Source: JAVBQJ01 sp045532655
Lineage (GTDB): Bacteria; Verrucomicrobiota; Lentisphaeria; Victivallales; Victivallaceae
NCBI GenBank assembly: GCA_045532655.1
Contig: JAZSGI010000203.1
Location: 1-64,000, forward strand
DNA: 64,000 nucleotides
Reading direction: 5' to 3'
Part shown: positions 8,979 to 17,828 of the stretch, piece after piece
Numbering within the stretch: position 1 is the stretch's first letter
How the letters are laid out: every line of letters starts with the position of its first letter
Position numbers and translations under genes: made by a program
The notes under the pieces: generated by a model
What the model saw: the letters and a program-made list of their open reading frames with translations, nothing else
Told to the model about the DNA's origin: nothing
Databases searched by the model: none

Positions 8979-9617
8979 TCACCTGCCGGAGGCAAATATG
9001 GTATTGGCAAGATCATGGACAGTTATTGCCCTGAGACCTTCTGCTGTCATCTGCTGCAGTGTCGGCCAGTCGGTGTTATTGTTTCCCGGCTGTATCCGGG
9101 CAAAGCTGTAACTGCACAAAGATGCCGGTGAACGTGTCAGGAATACCACCAGTCCCATTTCCACCCCATCTGTCCGGCACCCGAAGTAATATCCGTTGAT
9201 GCCGTCAGCAATAAAGGGCTGCAGACCGGTTGTCTTCAATTCCGGATATTGTGTCTGCAGGCCGGTAAGTTCGTTTGAGGCGGATGACCGGAGCAGGGTG
9301 TCGTTTGCGGATATCTTTTGCGGTAATCTGGTGATTATCAGAGTTTCCGTGGTTCCGGCACGTCCGTTCAGCAGATTTATTTCTGCCTCATTGGCGGAAT
9401 GTGAGGTTATGAGTTTGCATCCGTTGCCGTTATCCGGCAGCAGCCATTTGCAATAACTGTCATTGTAAATGCCGTTGTCGACGGTACCGGATCTTTCTCC
9501 TTCCCACTGCAGCGGGGGAGGTGGTTCCGCAAGACGGCATCCTGCTGTCATGACAAGAAAAATGGTACATACATTGAATAATGTTTTCTGAATAGTGGTC
9601 GTGCAAGGTGATCTCAT
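8979..9617 (-). CDS. Small lipoprotein of unknown function
   Basis: A 212-residue protein with a lipoprotein signal: MRSPC then a hydrophobic core ending FLVMTAGC, followed by a proline-rich linker (AEPPPPL). The mature part shows no motif I recognise. The start codon ATG at 9617 overlaps the TAA stop of the upstream dehydrogenase gene by one base (TAATG), and GGAG lies about 10 bases before it, so the two are translationally coupled. It has the proportions of a periplasmic or membrane-attached globular domain with two well-spaced Cys (residues near 88 and 159). Function unknown. Confidence 0.65.
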   Translation of the reverse strand: MRSPCTTTIQKTLFNVCTIFLVMTAGCRLAEPPPPLQWEGERSGTVDNGIYNDSYCKWLLPDNGNGCKLITSHSANEAEINLLNGRAGTTETLIITRLPQKISANDTLLRSSASNELTGLQTQYPELKTTGLQPFIADGINGYYFGCRTDGVEMGLVVFLTRSPASLCSYSFARIQPGNNNTDWPTLQQMTAEGLRAITVHDLANTIFASGR

Positions 9618-10714
9618 TATGATATTTCTCCATCTGCCAGTTGCTGCTGAACACATTTGGTGAGGGGTGTTTTCCCCGGGCAGCTGCGGCTTCCATCGCA
9701 TGATGTGCAGATGAAACTTCCTGCCGGAGCCTGCCTGCCGGAGAAAAAACAGGCGATATTGTGCAATACTGAATCGGCAGTGTTTGCAAAACATTCCTGT
9801 GTTTGAATACCCTGTTTGAAGGTGACAAGTACGTTTTTCGCCCGTATCAGCTCCTCCAACAGAGGGTTGTTCATGGAGCAGAAGGTCTGACCGGGCGGGA
9901 AAAATCCGCTTTCTTCTTCAAAAATATCCAGAGCTGCTCCGCTCAGTTTGCCTGAATTTACTGCCTGCAGCAGTTCCTGCATATCAACCAGTCCGCTGCG
10001 GCTGGTGTTAAGAAGAATTGCGCCGTCTTTCATCCGTTCAAATTCTTCACGGCCGATCATTTGAACTGTTGCCGGGGTCAGCGGACAGTGCAGCGAAATA
10101 ATATCGCTGTGCCGGAGAAGTTCCGGAAATGCAACATACTTGAAACATCCAGCTGCTGCGGCTTCATAATCAGGTTCCGGATCATAAGCCAGCACTCTTG
10201 TTCCGAATCCATGCAGCAGAGTTGCCAGATGTTTCCCTATCCTGCCGGTTCCTATGATACCGGCTGTTTTGCCGTGAAGGGCGTGTCCGGCAAGATTGCC
10301 GCTGGAGAAATCCCCTTCCCGGACACGGCAGTACGCCTTGTGTATTTTCCGGGTCAGGGTCAGAAGCAGTGCCAGAGTATATTCTGCGATCCCTTCCGGA
10401 GGATATTCTGCTGCGCGGCATACTGTAATCCCGGCAGCTTTGGCGGCTGCCATATTGACGTTGGCAAATCCTGTTGTCCGCAAAGCCAGCAGTTTTGTGC
10501 CGCCTGCAGCAAGGCTTCTGATCGTGTCAGAGCCAAGATCATCATTTTCTCCGGCACAAACAACAGTACATCCTGCAGCCAGTGGCGCATTGTATGGTGT
10601 CATACGTTCCTCAAAAAAACGGATGTTGAAATTGTACATGCTGTTTGCACTGCTGAAAGATCTCCTGACACAGGGTGTTGTGCTGAAAAAAGCTGCCTGT
10701 ACGTTGACGTTCAT
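9617..10714 (-). CDS. D-2-hydroxyacid dehydrogenase homologue, catalytic His replaced
   Basis: The 365-residue protein resembles the LdhA branch of D-2-hydroxyacid dehydrogenases: TTGFANVNMAAA, the NAD-binding GIIGTGRIGKHLA, SLHCPLTP, the substrate-binding Arg in NTSRSGLVD, and ALDIFEEE. Where LdhA has TGHQAFLT with the proton-transferring His, this protein reads TFKQGIQT, placing Lys 300 in that position. The C-terminal tail is also unusual, with four Cys in CTSCDGSRSCPGKTPLTKC. The start at 10714 follows GAGGAG at 8 bases. It probably binds NAD, but normal lactate/pyruvate chemistry is doubtful. It is cotranscribed with the downstream lipoprotein gene. Confidence 0.75.
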   Translation of the reverse strand: MNVNVQAAFFSTTPCVRRSFSSANSMYNFNIRFFEERMTPYNAPLAAGCTVVCAGENDDLGSDTIRSLAAGGTKLLALRTTGFANVNMAAAKAAGITVCRAAEYPPEGIAEYTLALLLTLTRKIHKAYCRVREGDFSSGNLAGHALHGKTAGIIGTGRIGKHLATLLHGFGTRVLAYDPEPDYEAAAAGCFKYVAFPELLRHSDIISLHCPLTPATVQMIGREEFERMKDGAILLNTSRSGLVDMQELLQAVNSGKLSGAALDIFEEESGFFPPGQTFCSMNNPLLEELIRAKNVLVTFKQGIQTQECFANTADSVLHNIACFFSGRQAPAGSFICTSCDGSRSCPGKTPLTKCVQQQLADGEIS

Positions 10715-10797
10715 GATTCTTACTCCTCTTCTCTTGTGTTTCTGTCTGCCGCCGGTTAAAATACCTGTTCAGACATTTTTTCTCCATCTCCACAGCT

Positions 10798-10826
10798 AAA
10801 ATACACCCCGCTTACAGATTTGTCAA
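10798..10826 (-). promoter_or_regulatory. Near-consensus promoter of the dehydrogenase-lipoprotein pair
   Basis: Minus-strand TTGACA (10821-10826) and TATTTT (10798-10803) are 17 bases apart, about 85-110 bases upstream of the ATG at 10714, leaving a leader of roughly 80 bases. Confidence 0.7.
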
Positions 10827-10858
10827 GTGAGGTGATTTCAAAAATCTTCAAAATTGTT

Positions 10859-10893
10859 AAAGCTCCTCCGCTTCGATCTGCAAAGGGAGCTTT
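10859..10893. other. Inverted repeat between divergent promoters
   Basis: AAAGCTCC (10859-10866) pairs with GGAGCTTT (10886-10893) around a 19-base loop. It lies in the 302-base gap between the dehydrogenase (minus) and the HtrA gene (plus), between their two promoters. It could be an operator or an old terminator; apart from it and the promoters I see nothing else in this gap. Confidence 0.4.
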
Positions 10894-10959
10894 CGGGGGG
10901 ATCGATCATTATAAAACCGGAAAGACAGGGAAAAAACGTTAAAATATGTTCAAATCGTG

Positions 10960-10988
10960 TTGCTAAAACCTTTGAATAGTGCTATATT
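10960..10988 (+). promoter_or_regulatory. Promoter of the HtrA operon
   Basis: TTGCTA (10960-10965) and TATATT (10983-10988) are 17 bases apart, about 28 bases before the ATG at 11017. No extracytoplasmic-stress-type promoter is evident. Confidence 0.7.
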
Positions 10989-11016
10989 GCTTTACAACAG
11001 AAAAACAGGAGAAAAG

Positions 11017-12366
11017 ATGAGAATATTTTTATTTTTTGCAGTATTGTGTGCATTTACTGCTGCCGGGGCCGTGCCGGAAAATGTGGCGATAGGATTTCAG
11101 GATGTGATCCAGAGTGCCAGGGAGAAAGTTTTCCCTGCCGTTGTGTATATCAGGGCCGTGCGTGAAAACCCCGAAAGCGGCAATGACACTGCCAACGTTA
11201 TTTCCGGTTCAGGCGTCGTTATTGATCCGGCAGGGGAAATTCTGACAAATCATCATGTTATTGACCGGGTGATAGATATCCGCTGTTTGCTGGAGGATGG
11301 GCGTTCATGGCCCGCCGAAATCATCGGCGGCGACAAGGAACTGGATATCGCCTTGATCAGACTTGTAAGGGACGGGGATGACCATGACCCGCTGCCCACA
11401 GCGCAACTGGATGAAATAACCGGCCAGAGCGAAGGAGATTTTGTTATGGCAATGGGAGCCCCCTGGGGAATGAACCGTTCGGTTTCCATTGGTATTATTT
11501 CCTGTGCCAGCCGTTATCTCGCTGAGCAGAGTCAGTACAGTCTGTGGTATCAGACCGATGCTGTTATATTCCCCGGCAACTCCGGTGGACCGCTGGTGAA
11601 TATTTCCGGCAATGTGGTGGGTATAAATACCCTGGGCGGAGATTCCGGTATCGGGTTCGCTGTCCCGGCTTCCACCATAACGGATGTTTTGCCGCGTTTG
11701 CGGGAATACGGTGCGGTGAATTGGAGCTGGTACGGTATCAATTACCAGCCGTTGCGTGATTTTAACCGCAATATGTATTTCCCGTATGAAAACGGAGTGA
11801 TGGTTGCAAGTACGGAAGCCAACAGTCCGGGCAGGGAGGCCGGATTCGTGCCGGGGGACAGGATCGTGGCGGTGAACGGCGAAGCCGTGACTGTGGCGAC
11901 GGAGGAGGAGCTGCCGGATTTCAGGCGCAAACTTGCCCTTATGCCGTTGGATGTGGCTGTAAGTTTCTCTGTTGTCAGGGGCGGAGAAACTCTGGAGCTG
12001 GAAGTCGTCCCAAAAGAGCGCGGCGCTGTGGGACAGAGCAATATAACTGTTTTCAAACGCTGGGGATTGTCTGCTGCTGCCATCAACCGTTTTGATACGC
12101 CGAATCTCTTCTTTTACCGGCAGACAGGTGTTTATATTGCTGCTGTTGCCACTCCCGGCAATGCTGATGGCGCCGGTTTGGTTTCGGGGGATATCATAGT
12201 ATCTGTAAACGGCATGGAGATAAATTCTGTGGAAGATTTGCAGCAGGCTTATGATGAAGCTGTAAAGTTGGTGTTTATCAGCCCGAAAGCTGATGTGGTG
12301 ATATTGCGGAACGGGCAGGAACTCCGCAAAATAATGGATTTTTCAAAGGTTTTTGATCAGGAGTGA
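11017..12366 (+). CDS. HtrA/DegP-family periplasmic serine protease with two PDZ domains
   Basis: The ATG at 11017 has AGGAG 5 bases upstream. The 449-residue protein has a Sec signal peptide (MRIFLFFAVLCAFTAAGA) and a trypsin-fold domain with the complete triad: His 80 in LTNHHVID, Asp 110 in ELDIALI and Ser 189 in PGNSGGPL. Two PDZ domains follow, at about residues 245-345 (GVMVASTEANSPGREAGF) and 355-445 (GVYIAAVATPGNADGAGL). Family members degrade or refold damaged envelope proteins. The stop is followed within 6 bases by an apparent inactive paralogue and then by a D-aminoacylase-like gene, together forming a three-gene operon. Confidence 0.9.
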   Translation: MRIFLFFAVLCAFTAAGAVPENVAIGFQDVIQSAREKVFPAVVYIRAVRENPESGNDTANVISGSGVVIDPAGEILTNHHVIDRVIDIRCLLEDGRSWPAEIIGGDKELDIALIRLVRDGDDHDPLPTAQLDEITGQSEGDFVMAMGAPWGMNRSVSIGIISCASRYLAEQSQYSLWYQTDAVIFPGNSGGPLVNISGNVVGINTLGGDSGIGFAVPASTITDVLPRLREYGAVNWSWYGINYQPLRDFNRNMYFPYENGVMVASTEANSPGREAGFVPGDRIVAVNGEAVTVATEEELPDFRRKLALMPLDVAVSFSVVRGGETLELEVVPKERGAVGQSNITVFKRWGLSAAAINRFDTPNLFFYRQTGVYIAAVATPGNADGAGLVSGDIIVSVNGMEINSVEDLQQAYDEAVKLVFISPKADVVILRNGQELRKIMDFSKVFDQE

Positions 12367-12371
12367 AAATT

Positions 12372-14552
12372 ATGAAGAATTTTTTTCTGACCGCAGTTAT
12401 TAGTGCGCTTTGTTGCGGGTTTTTTGCCGGATGTGTTGCCGGCAGGGGGCAGCATCCCCATACAACACTGTTTGATACTGTTGACGGACGGCTGCGGCCG
12501 GGGATAGTAAAGGTCAGGATAACGCCGGAAGCTGCTCCTGACGGCAGAAAAAGTACGGCAATCTTGAGTTTTGATTGTCCCAACTGCAAATCAAGACACA
12601 ATACTTATATCGATACTCTCATTGAAAACTGCCGTTATCTGGAACTGCCGGGATATGTAATGGAAAACGGTGATATCATTACTGTTGATCCCGGGTTCTG
12701 CAGTGAACAGAAGATGCATCTTGAGGTTGTCGGGGCGTCGGGAGAAGCGGTTCCGGTATCAGTAGCAGCATATTTCCCGGACCGGAAAGCTGTTGCATTG
12801 CGTACTGCTGACGGTGGCATCCCTGCAGGAAGTGAACCCCTGGTATTTAAAAAGCCTTTGCCGGAAACATCACTCTTTGATTATTATTATGTCAGTGAAG
12901 AAGGTATATGGGTATCTGGTATTTCGCCGCACAATCCCGGCAGGTATTCCAAAGTTCCCGCCGGGGCCGTGACCACTGCTGATTTCACTTCCCCCCAGAG
13001 TATAGTTACTGATCCTGCCGGCAATCCGGTGACTGTTATCCTGAGCAGCGAATGTGATATTGCTGATGAGTATCTTATGACTGCGCCGGAATCATGGCTG
13101 CGTATTTCTGCAGAAGAGATGAAAGCCGGTGAGGAAAAGATCAGGCAAACTGTCAGGTCAGGAATTTTCCCTGTTCACTTTACTTTCCGGCCTGTGGATC
13201 TGCGGCAGGAAAGGATCGACGGCAACGCTGATCCCACACTGGATAAAAATCACGAGGATGCTGTTGGCATTCTGATGCCCGATGGTACTGTCATGGTAAC
13301 CTCGGAACAGTCGCCGGATATGACTGCTCGTATAACATCGGTAACAATAGATACGCCGGAAAAAAGTATTGAAGGGGAATTTGTCCGGGCTCTTGAAGAT
13401 TACAATATAATATTTATCCGTCCCCTTGAAAAGATCGCAGATACCGGAACTCTTGTTTATGCCGACAATATTATTGCCTTGTACAGTAAAAAGGTTTGGG
13501 GCGTATCGGTTGAAAATTACGGTGATGAGTATGATGTTGAGCTGCACAGAGGCATAATTGAAGGCGTTATGAACGGATATAATAATGTCCCTGCAGCAAT
13601 AATTTCCGGTAAAGAAGACAATGATTATATTTTTACAGACGATGGCGAACTTGTGGCATTGAATGTTTCAGTGCGGCAGCCGGTGATGAACGGCAGAGTT
13701 GCCCACTCTGTTTCTGCCGTCGGCAGTGTCCCCGCTGCGGCTCTCATGCTTGCCGCAGACAGCAGGGTCATAATGCCGAAAACTCCCGGAGAACGTTTGA
13801 ATTTTGACTGGCTCGGTATTGAGACCCGTTTGGTGAATGAAGATCTTGCTGCCGCTTATTCGGCTTCCGCATTTACCGGCAACGGTTCCCACGGGATCGT
13901 GATATCCAAGGTTTATCCGGCAACTCCGGCGGAGACCGCCGGTCTGGTTCCGGGTGATATTATTTTAAGTATCAGGGATCACCGCAACAGATTGTTTATC
14001 ATGGATCATTCGATTTTTGATGTGCCTGACTGGGAAGGAAACTTTATGTGGGATGATTATGATTCCATTCCGGAAAATCAGTATGACAGTATTCCCACTC
14101 CGTGGGTGAATCAGCGTACCCCATTGAATTTACTGCTTACCCAGTTGGGACCGGAGGCGGAGGTGACTGTTAATTATGCCAGAGATGGGGAACTTTGTTC
14201 AACTGCAGTACAGGCGGAAGCTGCGCCCCCATGCTTTGAAAACGCTCCCCGTACAGTTATATCTGCTCTGGGATTGACGGTGCTTGATCCTACTGTGGAA
14301 GTCCGGGACTATTTCCGGCTTGCTGCCGATGAACCCGGTGTGCTTATTGCCCGTGTACGTTCCGGTTCAAAGGCAAGTGTTGCCGGATTGATGCCTTACG
14401 AGATCATTACGGCTGTCAACGACAAAGCTGTTACCGGTGCCGCAGGTTTTGCCGCCGCTCTTGAAGAACTCGGCAGGGAAAAGAGCGAAGTCGTACTTAC
14501 TGTACGCCGTCTCGGTGTGTCAAGACTTGTTACCATGCGTACCGGCAGATGA
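12372..14552 (+). CDS. PDZ lipoprotein, apparent HtrA pseudoprotease
   Basis: The 726-residue product has a lipoprotein signal (CCGFFAGC) and AGGAG 8 bases before the ATG. A middle region (about residues 300-440) can be laid over the neighbouring HtrA protease: GILMPDGTVMVTSEQS over GVVIDPAGEILTNHHV, EDYNIIFIRP over KELDIALIRL, and DDGELVALN over ISGNVVGIN. In each case the catalytic residue is replaced (His by Gln or Ser, Asp by Asn, and the GNSGG Ser block is missing). Two PDZ domains follow, near residues 475-540 and 630-726 (GIVISKVYPATPAETAGL and GVLIARVRSGSKASVAGL). I infer a membrane-tethered, non-proteolytic partner or scaffold; the alignment was made by eye. Confidence 0.7.
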   Translation: MKNFFLTAVISALCCGFFAGCVAGRGQHPHTTLFDTVDGRLRPGIVKVRITPEAAPDGRKSTAILSFDCPNCKSRHNTYIDTLIENCRYLELPGYVMENGDIITVDPGFCSEQKMHLEVVGASGEAVPVSVAAYFPDRKAVALRTADGGIPAGSEPLVFKKPLPETSLFDYYYVSEEGIWVSGISPHNPGRYSKVPAGAVTTADFTSPQSIVTDPAGNPVTVILSSECDIADEYLMTAPESWLRISAEEMKAGEEKIRQTVRSGIFPVHFTFRPVDLRQERIDGNADPTLDKNHEDAVGILMPDGTVMVTSEQSPDMTARITSVTIDTPEKSIEGEFVRALEDYNIIFIRPLEKIADTGTLVYADNIIALYSKKVWGVSVENYGDEYDVELHRGIIEGVMNGYNNVPAAIISGKEDNDYIFTDDGELVALNVSVRQPVMNGRVAHSVSAVGSVPAAALMLAADSRVIMPKTPGERLNFDWLGIETRLVNEDLAAAYSASAFTGNGSHGIVISKVYPATPAETAGLVPGDIILSIRDHRNRLFIMDHSIFDVPDWEGNFMWDDYDSIPENQYDSIPTPWVNQRTPLNLLLTQLGPEAEVTVNYARDGELCSTAVQAEAAPPCFENAPRTVISALGLTVLDPTVEVRDYFRLAADEPGVLIARVRSGSKASVAGLMPYEIITAVNDKAVTGAAGFAAALEELGREKSEVVLTVRRLGVSRLVTMRTGR

Positions 14553-16084
14553 AAAAGGCAAAAGTATTCTTCAACGCCCGTATCTGTGACGGTACAGGCG
14601 TTGCGGAAATATACAGGGGCTATGTTGTTATCGGTGGCGATGGACGGATAGCTGATACCGGACGCGGAGAGCCTCCGGGCATATACAGAAATTATGAAAC
14701 TGTGGATGTCGGCGGTTTGCTGTTGACACCCGGTTTTATCGATGTTCACAGTCATTCAGATTTATCAGTGTTCCCGGCCGGGGGGTATAATACCAAAAGT
14801 GCCTGCGGCGTAACTGCTGAAATTGTCGGGAACTGCGGTTTGAGTGCCTTTCCTGTTACCCCGTACAACCGTGAACACCTGCAGGAATTGTGGTCGGGGT
14901 ATGGAGTGGAGATAAGCTGGCGGGATTACAACGGATACATTGCGGCACTGCAGGAAGCGGGTGTCAGGCAGCATATATTTTCGCTGTTGGGGCACAATAC
15001 TCTCCGTGCCGCAGTTGCCGGGTATGAAGCAAAAGAACTTACTGCGGACGAAAAAAATACAATGGATATTCTGGCGCAAACGGCTTTCCGGCAGGGCGTT
15101 TGCGGTTTTTCCACCGGGTTGCTGTATGTTCCGGGGTGTTTTGCGGAAAAGGAAGAAATTTCCGCTTTGCTTGCCGGACTTGCTGAATTTGATCCTGTGT
15201 ATGTCACACATTTGCGCAGTGAAGGAAACAGATTGTGCGAAGCATTGACAGAAGCTGTTGATATCTGCCGGGCAGGGAACTGGCGGCGGCTGCACATAAG
15301 TCACTTCAAAACTGCAGGAGTGGACAATTACGGAAAACTTGACAGTGCATTGGATATTCTTTATGATTCCGGACTGGATTTTTCCTGCGATACATATTGT
15401 TACGACGAAAGTCTGACTCAGTTGAGTGTAATATTGCCCGGAGAATGGGAAAGCATGCCAGACAGTGCAATAACCCGCCGTCTGCAGGATTCATCTGCAG
15501 CGGCACAACTGCGCAGTGACCTGAAAACAGTGCTTACCCCGGCGAAGGTTGCCTCGATACGCATTGCCCAGACTCCGGATGGTATGGAATTCATGGGGTG
15601 GAACGGCAGAAAACTTGATGATATCTGCCGGGGTTCCGGTATGAACCCGGCAGATGTTGTTCTGGCTTTGCTCAAAACGGATTCTGACGGTACTCTTGCT
15701 GCATTCAGCTCCATAAGCCGGGAGAATATGGAAAGAATCGCTGCACTGCCTTTTTGTATGCCGGCAAGTGACGAAAATGCTCGCGCTTTTGATGGTTCCT
15801 GCGGTTACGGACACCCGCGTGGTGCAGGCAATCCGGCTGAATTTCTGGCATTGATGCAGAAACACGGAGTGCCGCTGCATAAAGCTGTATGGAAACTTAC
15901 CGGGCTTGCCGCAAGAAACTTCCGGCTGCCAGGGATCGGAACTCTGGCAAAAGGCAATTCCGCCGACATCCTTTTGTGGGATCCTGATAAATTTCGCAGC
16001 AAGGCTGATTTTACTGCACCCCTTTCTCCGCCGGAGGGGATGGAGGCAGTGTATTGTCAGGGCGAACTTGTGGGCGGCAGGTAA
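14549..16084 (+). CDS. N-acyl-D-amino acid deacylase-like amidohydrolase
   Basis: The 511-residue protein overlaps the previous gene by ATGA, so translation is coupled. It fits the D-aminoacylase/dihydroorotase-type amidohydrolases: TPGFIDVHSHSDL carries the HxH metal site, then GVTAEIVGNCGLSAFP, THLRSEG, HISHFKTAG (further metal His), and a C-terminal GTLAKGNSADILLWDP that closes the composite beta-sandwich. Such enzymes remove acyl groups from N-acyl-D-amino acids, which may come from peptidoglycan or lipopeptides. No signal peptide, so it should be cytoplasmic. The pairing with an envelope protease and its lipoprotein suggests handling of envelope-derived peptides, but this is inference. 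Confidence 0.85.
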   Translation: MKKAKVFFNARICDGTGVAEIYRGYVVIGGDGRIADTGRGEPPGIYRNYETVDVGGLLLTPGFIDVHSHSDLSVFPAGGYNTKSACGVTAEIVGNCGLSAFPVTPYNREHLQELWSGYGVEISWRDYNGYIAALQEAGVRQHIFSLLGHNTLRAAVAGYEAKELTADEKNTMDILAQTAFRQGVCGFSTGLLYVPGCFAEKEEISALLAGLAEFDPVYVTHLRSEGNRLCEALTEAVDICRAGNWRRLHISHFKTAGVDNYGKLDSALDILYDSGLDFSCDTYCYDESLTQLSVILPGEWESMPDSAITRRLQDSSAAAQLRSDLKTVLTPAKVASIRIAQTPDGMEFMGWNGRKLDDICRGSGMNPADVVLALLKTDSDGTLAAFSSISRENMERIAALPFCMPASDENARAFDGSCGYGHPRGAGNPAEFLALMQKHGVPLHKAVWKLTGLAARNFRLPGIGTLAKGNSADILLWDPDKFRSKADFTAPLSPPEGMEAVYCQGELVGGR

Positions 16085-16087
16085 GAT

Positions 16088-16858
16088 TTACAGTTCCCAG
16101 GGGATGAGATCCCGCACCTGTTTGAAGGATGTTATCAAAGGTTGCGTATATGCCGGATCAGCGTAAGAAGTTACTCCGAATGTTACAGCCAAACCCAACT
16201 TGGTGCCGATAAAACGGTGCAGTTTGCTGAATTTGCCATTACTGAGGTGGATAAAGGGTTTCGGGAAATTCTCTGCCAGATAAATATCTGCCTTTATTGC
16301 TTCGAGAAAGCCCGCTTCCGTATCCGTGCAGGTGACGATCTTGCAAATATCCGCTCCACGCTCCGCCTGTATTCCCAATGCTTTGATTATTTCCGGTGCC
16401 GTCATAGGCGGCAGGTTGTGCATGTGGCTGGAAATAAGAACCTTCGCATTACGCAGATGAATATTGTCAATAAGTTCCTGCTGTTTTTTCACTGCTGCCA
16501 TGTCAAGGGTCAGTTCATTGGCGCAAGGTGCGTAAAGATCACCCATTACATCGATGACTTCCGCCCCTGCTTCTGCCGCTGTAAGCAATGACTCCTGCCG
16601 TTTGGCATCGTCATTGCCATACCATTGACAGGAACGGTAACAGAGAAACATAAATGGCAGGGGGGCGGCGGCAATAAGTGCGGAAAAGACCTCTTTTGTC
16701 CGGTATTCCGGGGGCAGTTTATTCAAATCGACAGCAATGCCTTCAGCTCCTGCGGCAGCTGCGGTGTGTATTTTGGCGGTAATTTCTTCCGGAGAAGCTC
16801 CATTGAAAAGTGCAGTAACTACAGTTGAATTACGGTTGAAAAAGGTTTTTACTGCCAT
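16088..16858 (-). CDS. Divergent type I 3-dehydroquinate dehydratase homologue
   Basis: The ATG at 16858 has AGGAG at good spacing. The 256-residue protein has the class I aldolase-type barrel of type I dehydroquinase: His 145 in SSHMHN, the Schiff-base Lys 173 in GADICKIV, Arg 75 in CYRS, and Gln 239 in TQPL. Substrate-binding residues differ: the ELRLD motif that normally supplies Glu and Arg reads AVDLN (Ala 42, Asp 44), the Glu four residues after Arg 75 is Trp 79, and the usual SR near the C-terminus is SK. The chemistry (Lys imine) is likely kept but the substrate probably changed. It is the last gene of a five-gene operon encoding dehydrogenases and a lactonase, unlike a shikimate pathway setting. 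Confidence 0.75.
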   Translation of the reverse strand: MAVKTFFNRNSTVVTALFNGASPEEITAKIHTAAAAGAEGIAVDLNKLPPEYRTKEVFSALIAAAPLPFMFLCYRSCQWYGNDDAKRQESLLTAAEAGAEVIDVMGDLYAPCANELTLDMAAVKKQQELIDNIHLRNAKVLISSHMHNLPPMTAPEIIKALGIQAERGADICKIVTCTDTEAGFLEAIKADIYLAENFPKPFIHLSNGKFSKLHRFIGTKLGLAVTFGVTSYADPAYTQPLITSFKQVRDLIPWEL

Positions 16859-16862
16859 TTTT

Positions 16863-17828
16863 TTACTCCTCACAAACTGTCATTACTACTTTGCCGGTAT
16901 TTTCTGCCCTGCGCAACACACCGTGGGCCTTTTCCACTTCACGGATAGGGAAAACTGCATGGATATTGGTAAGCAGTTTGCCGCTGCTGAAAAGCGGCCA
17001 TAATTCTTTGTGCAATGCCTGCAGAATTGCGGTTTTTTCTGCAGATGTCCTGCTGCGCAGGGTACTGCCGATAAGCCTGATACGTTTGCGCCACACGGTT
17101 TCCAGATTTATCACTGTTTCGGCACCTGCCATGGTTGCGATCATGATCCAGCGGCCGCCGAATACCATGTTTTTGAAACATTCCCCCATAAGTTTGCCGC
17201 CTATGCAGTCCAGAGCCACTGCGGGAGGATTTGCCTCCAGTACCGGCCGGATATCTTCAGTGCGGTAATCAAGGACAAAGTCAGCTCCCAGCTTGCGGAC
17301 AAATTCCGCTTTTGCCGGGGAATCCACCGTTGTCACCACCTTTGCCCCGGCAAGTTTGGCAAACTGTATCGCCGCCAACCCCACACCGCTTGCTCCTGCC
17401 TGCATATAAAAGACTTCTCCGGGTTTAATACCGCCTGCCTCCAGCTGCAGATTCAGGTATACAGTTGCCCACACCTCCGGCAGAGAAGCCGCTTCTGTCA
17501 TGGAAAGACCTTCCGGTATGGGGATCACCATTCCCGCCGGTGCGGTTACAAGTTCTGAATAACCGCCGCCGCCGAGGAGGGCGCAGACCTTGTCGCCGGG
17601 TTTGACGTGACAGCAGGAGGGGGCTTCCTGTACTATACCGGAAACTTCAAGTCCGCACGACTGGGGCCAGTCAGGGGGGGAGGCATAGCAGCCGTCTTTC
17701 TGCATCAGATCAGCACGGTTGATGCTGGCTGCACAAACTTTTATAAGTACTTCATCTTCTTTCCGTACCGGGTCAGGCATTTCCTGCCATTTGAATTCAA
17801 GATTTTCGTCAAGTATCATTGCATACAT
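16863..17828 (-). CDS. NAD(P)H:quinone oxidoreductase-like (PIG3 type) MDR dehydrogenase
   Basis: This 321-residue protein is a zinc-free medium-chain dehydrogenase/reductase. Seen motifs: SINRADLMQKDGCY (the NRADxxQ block of the quinone oxidoreductase branch), GLEVSGIV, the nucleotide-binding AGASGVGLAAIQFAK, and ADFVLDYR. It lacks the GHE zinc motif. It overlaps the upstream MBL gene by 13 bases; an internal ATG at 17819 would give the more usual 4-base overlap. Family members reduce quinones or act as enoyl reductases with NADPH. In this operon it is one of three oxidoreductases. Confidence 0.85.
   Translation of the reverse strand: MYAMILDENLEFKWQEMPDPVRKEDEVLIKVCAASINRADLMQKDGCYASPPDWPQSCGLEVSGIVQEAPSCCHVKPGDKVCALLGGGGYSELVTAPAGMVIPIPEGLSMTEAASLPEVWATVYLNLQLEAGGIKPGEVFYMQAGASGVGLAAIQFAKLAGAKVVTTVDSPAKAEFVRKLGADFVLDYRTEDIRPVLEANPPAVALDCIGGKLMGECFKNMVFGGRWIMIATMAGAETVINLETVWRKRIRLIGSTLRSRTSAEKTAILQALHKELWPLFSSGKLLTNIHAVFPIREVEKAHGVLRRAENTGKVVMTVCEE

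Noticed and set aside
16088..16858. Calling the dehydroquinase homologue housekeeping aroD
   Set aside because: Key substrate-binding residues differ and it sits in a LacI-linked dehydrogenase/lactonase operon, so a firm aroD label would mislead.
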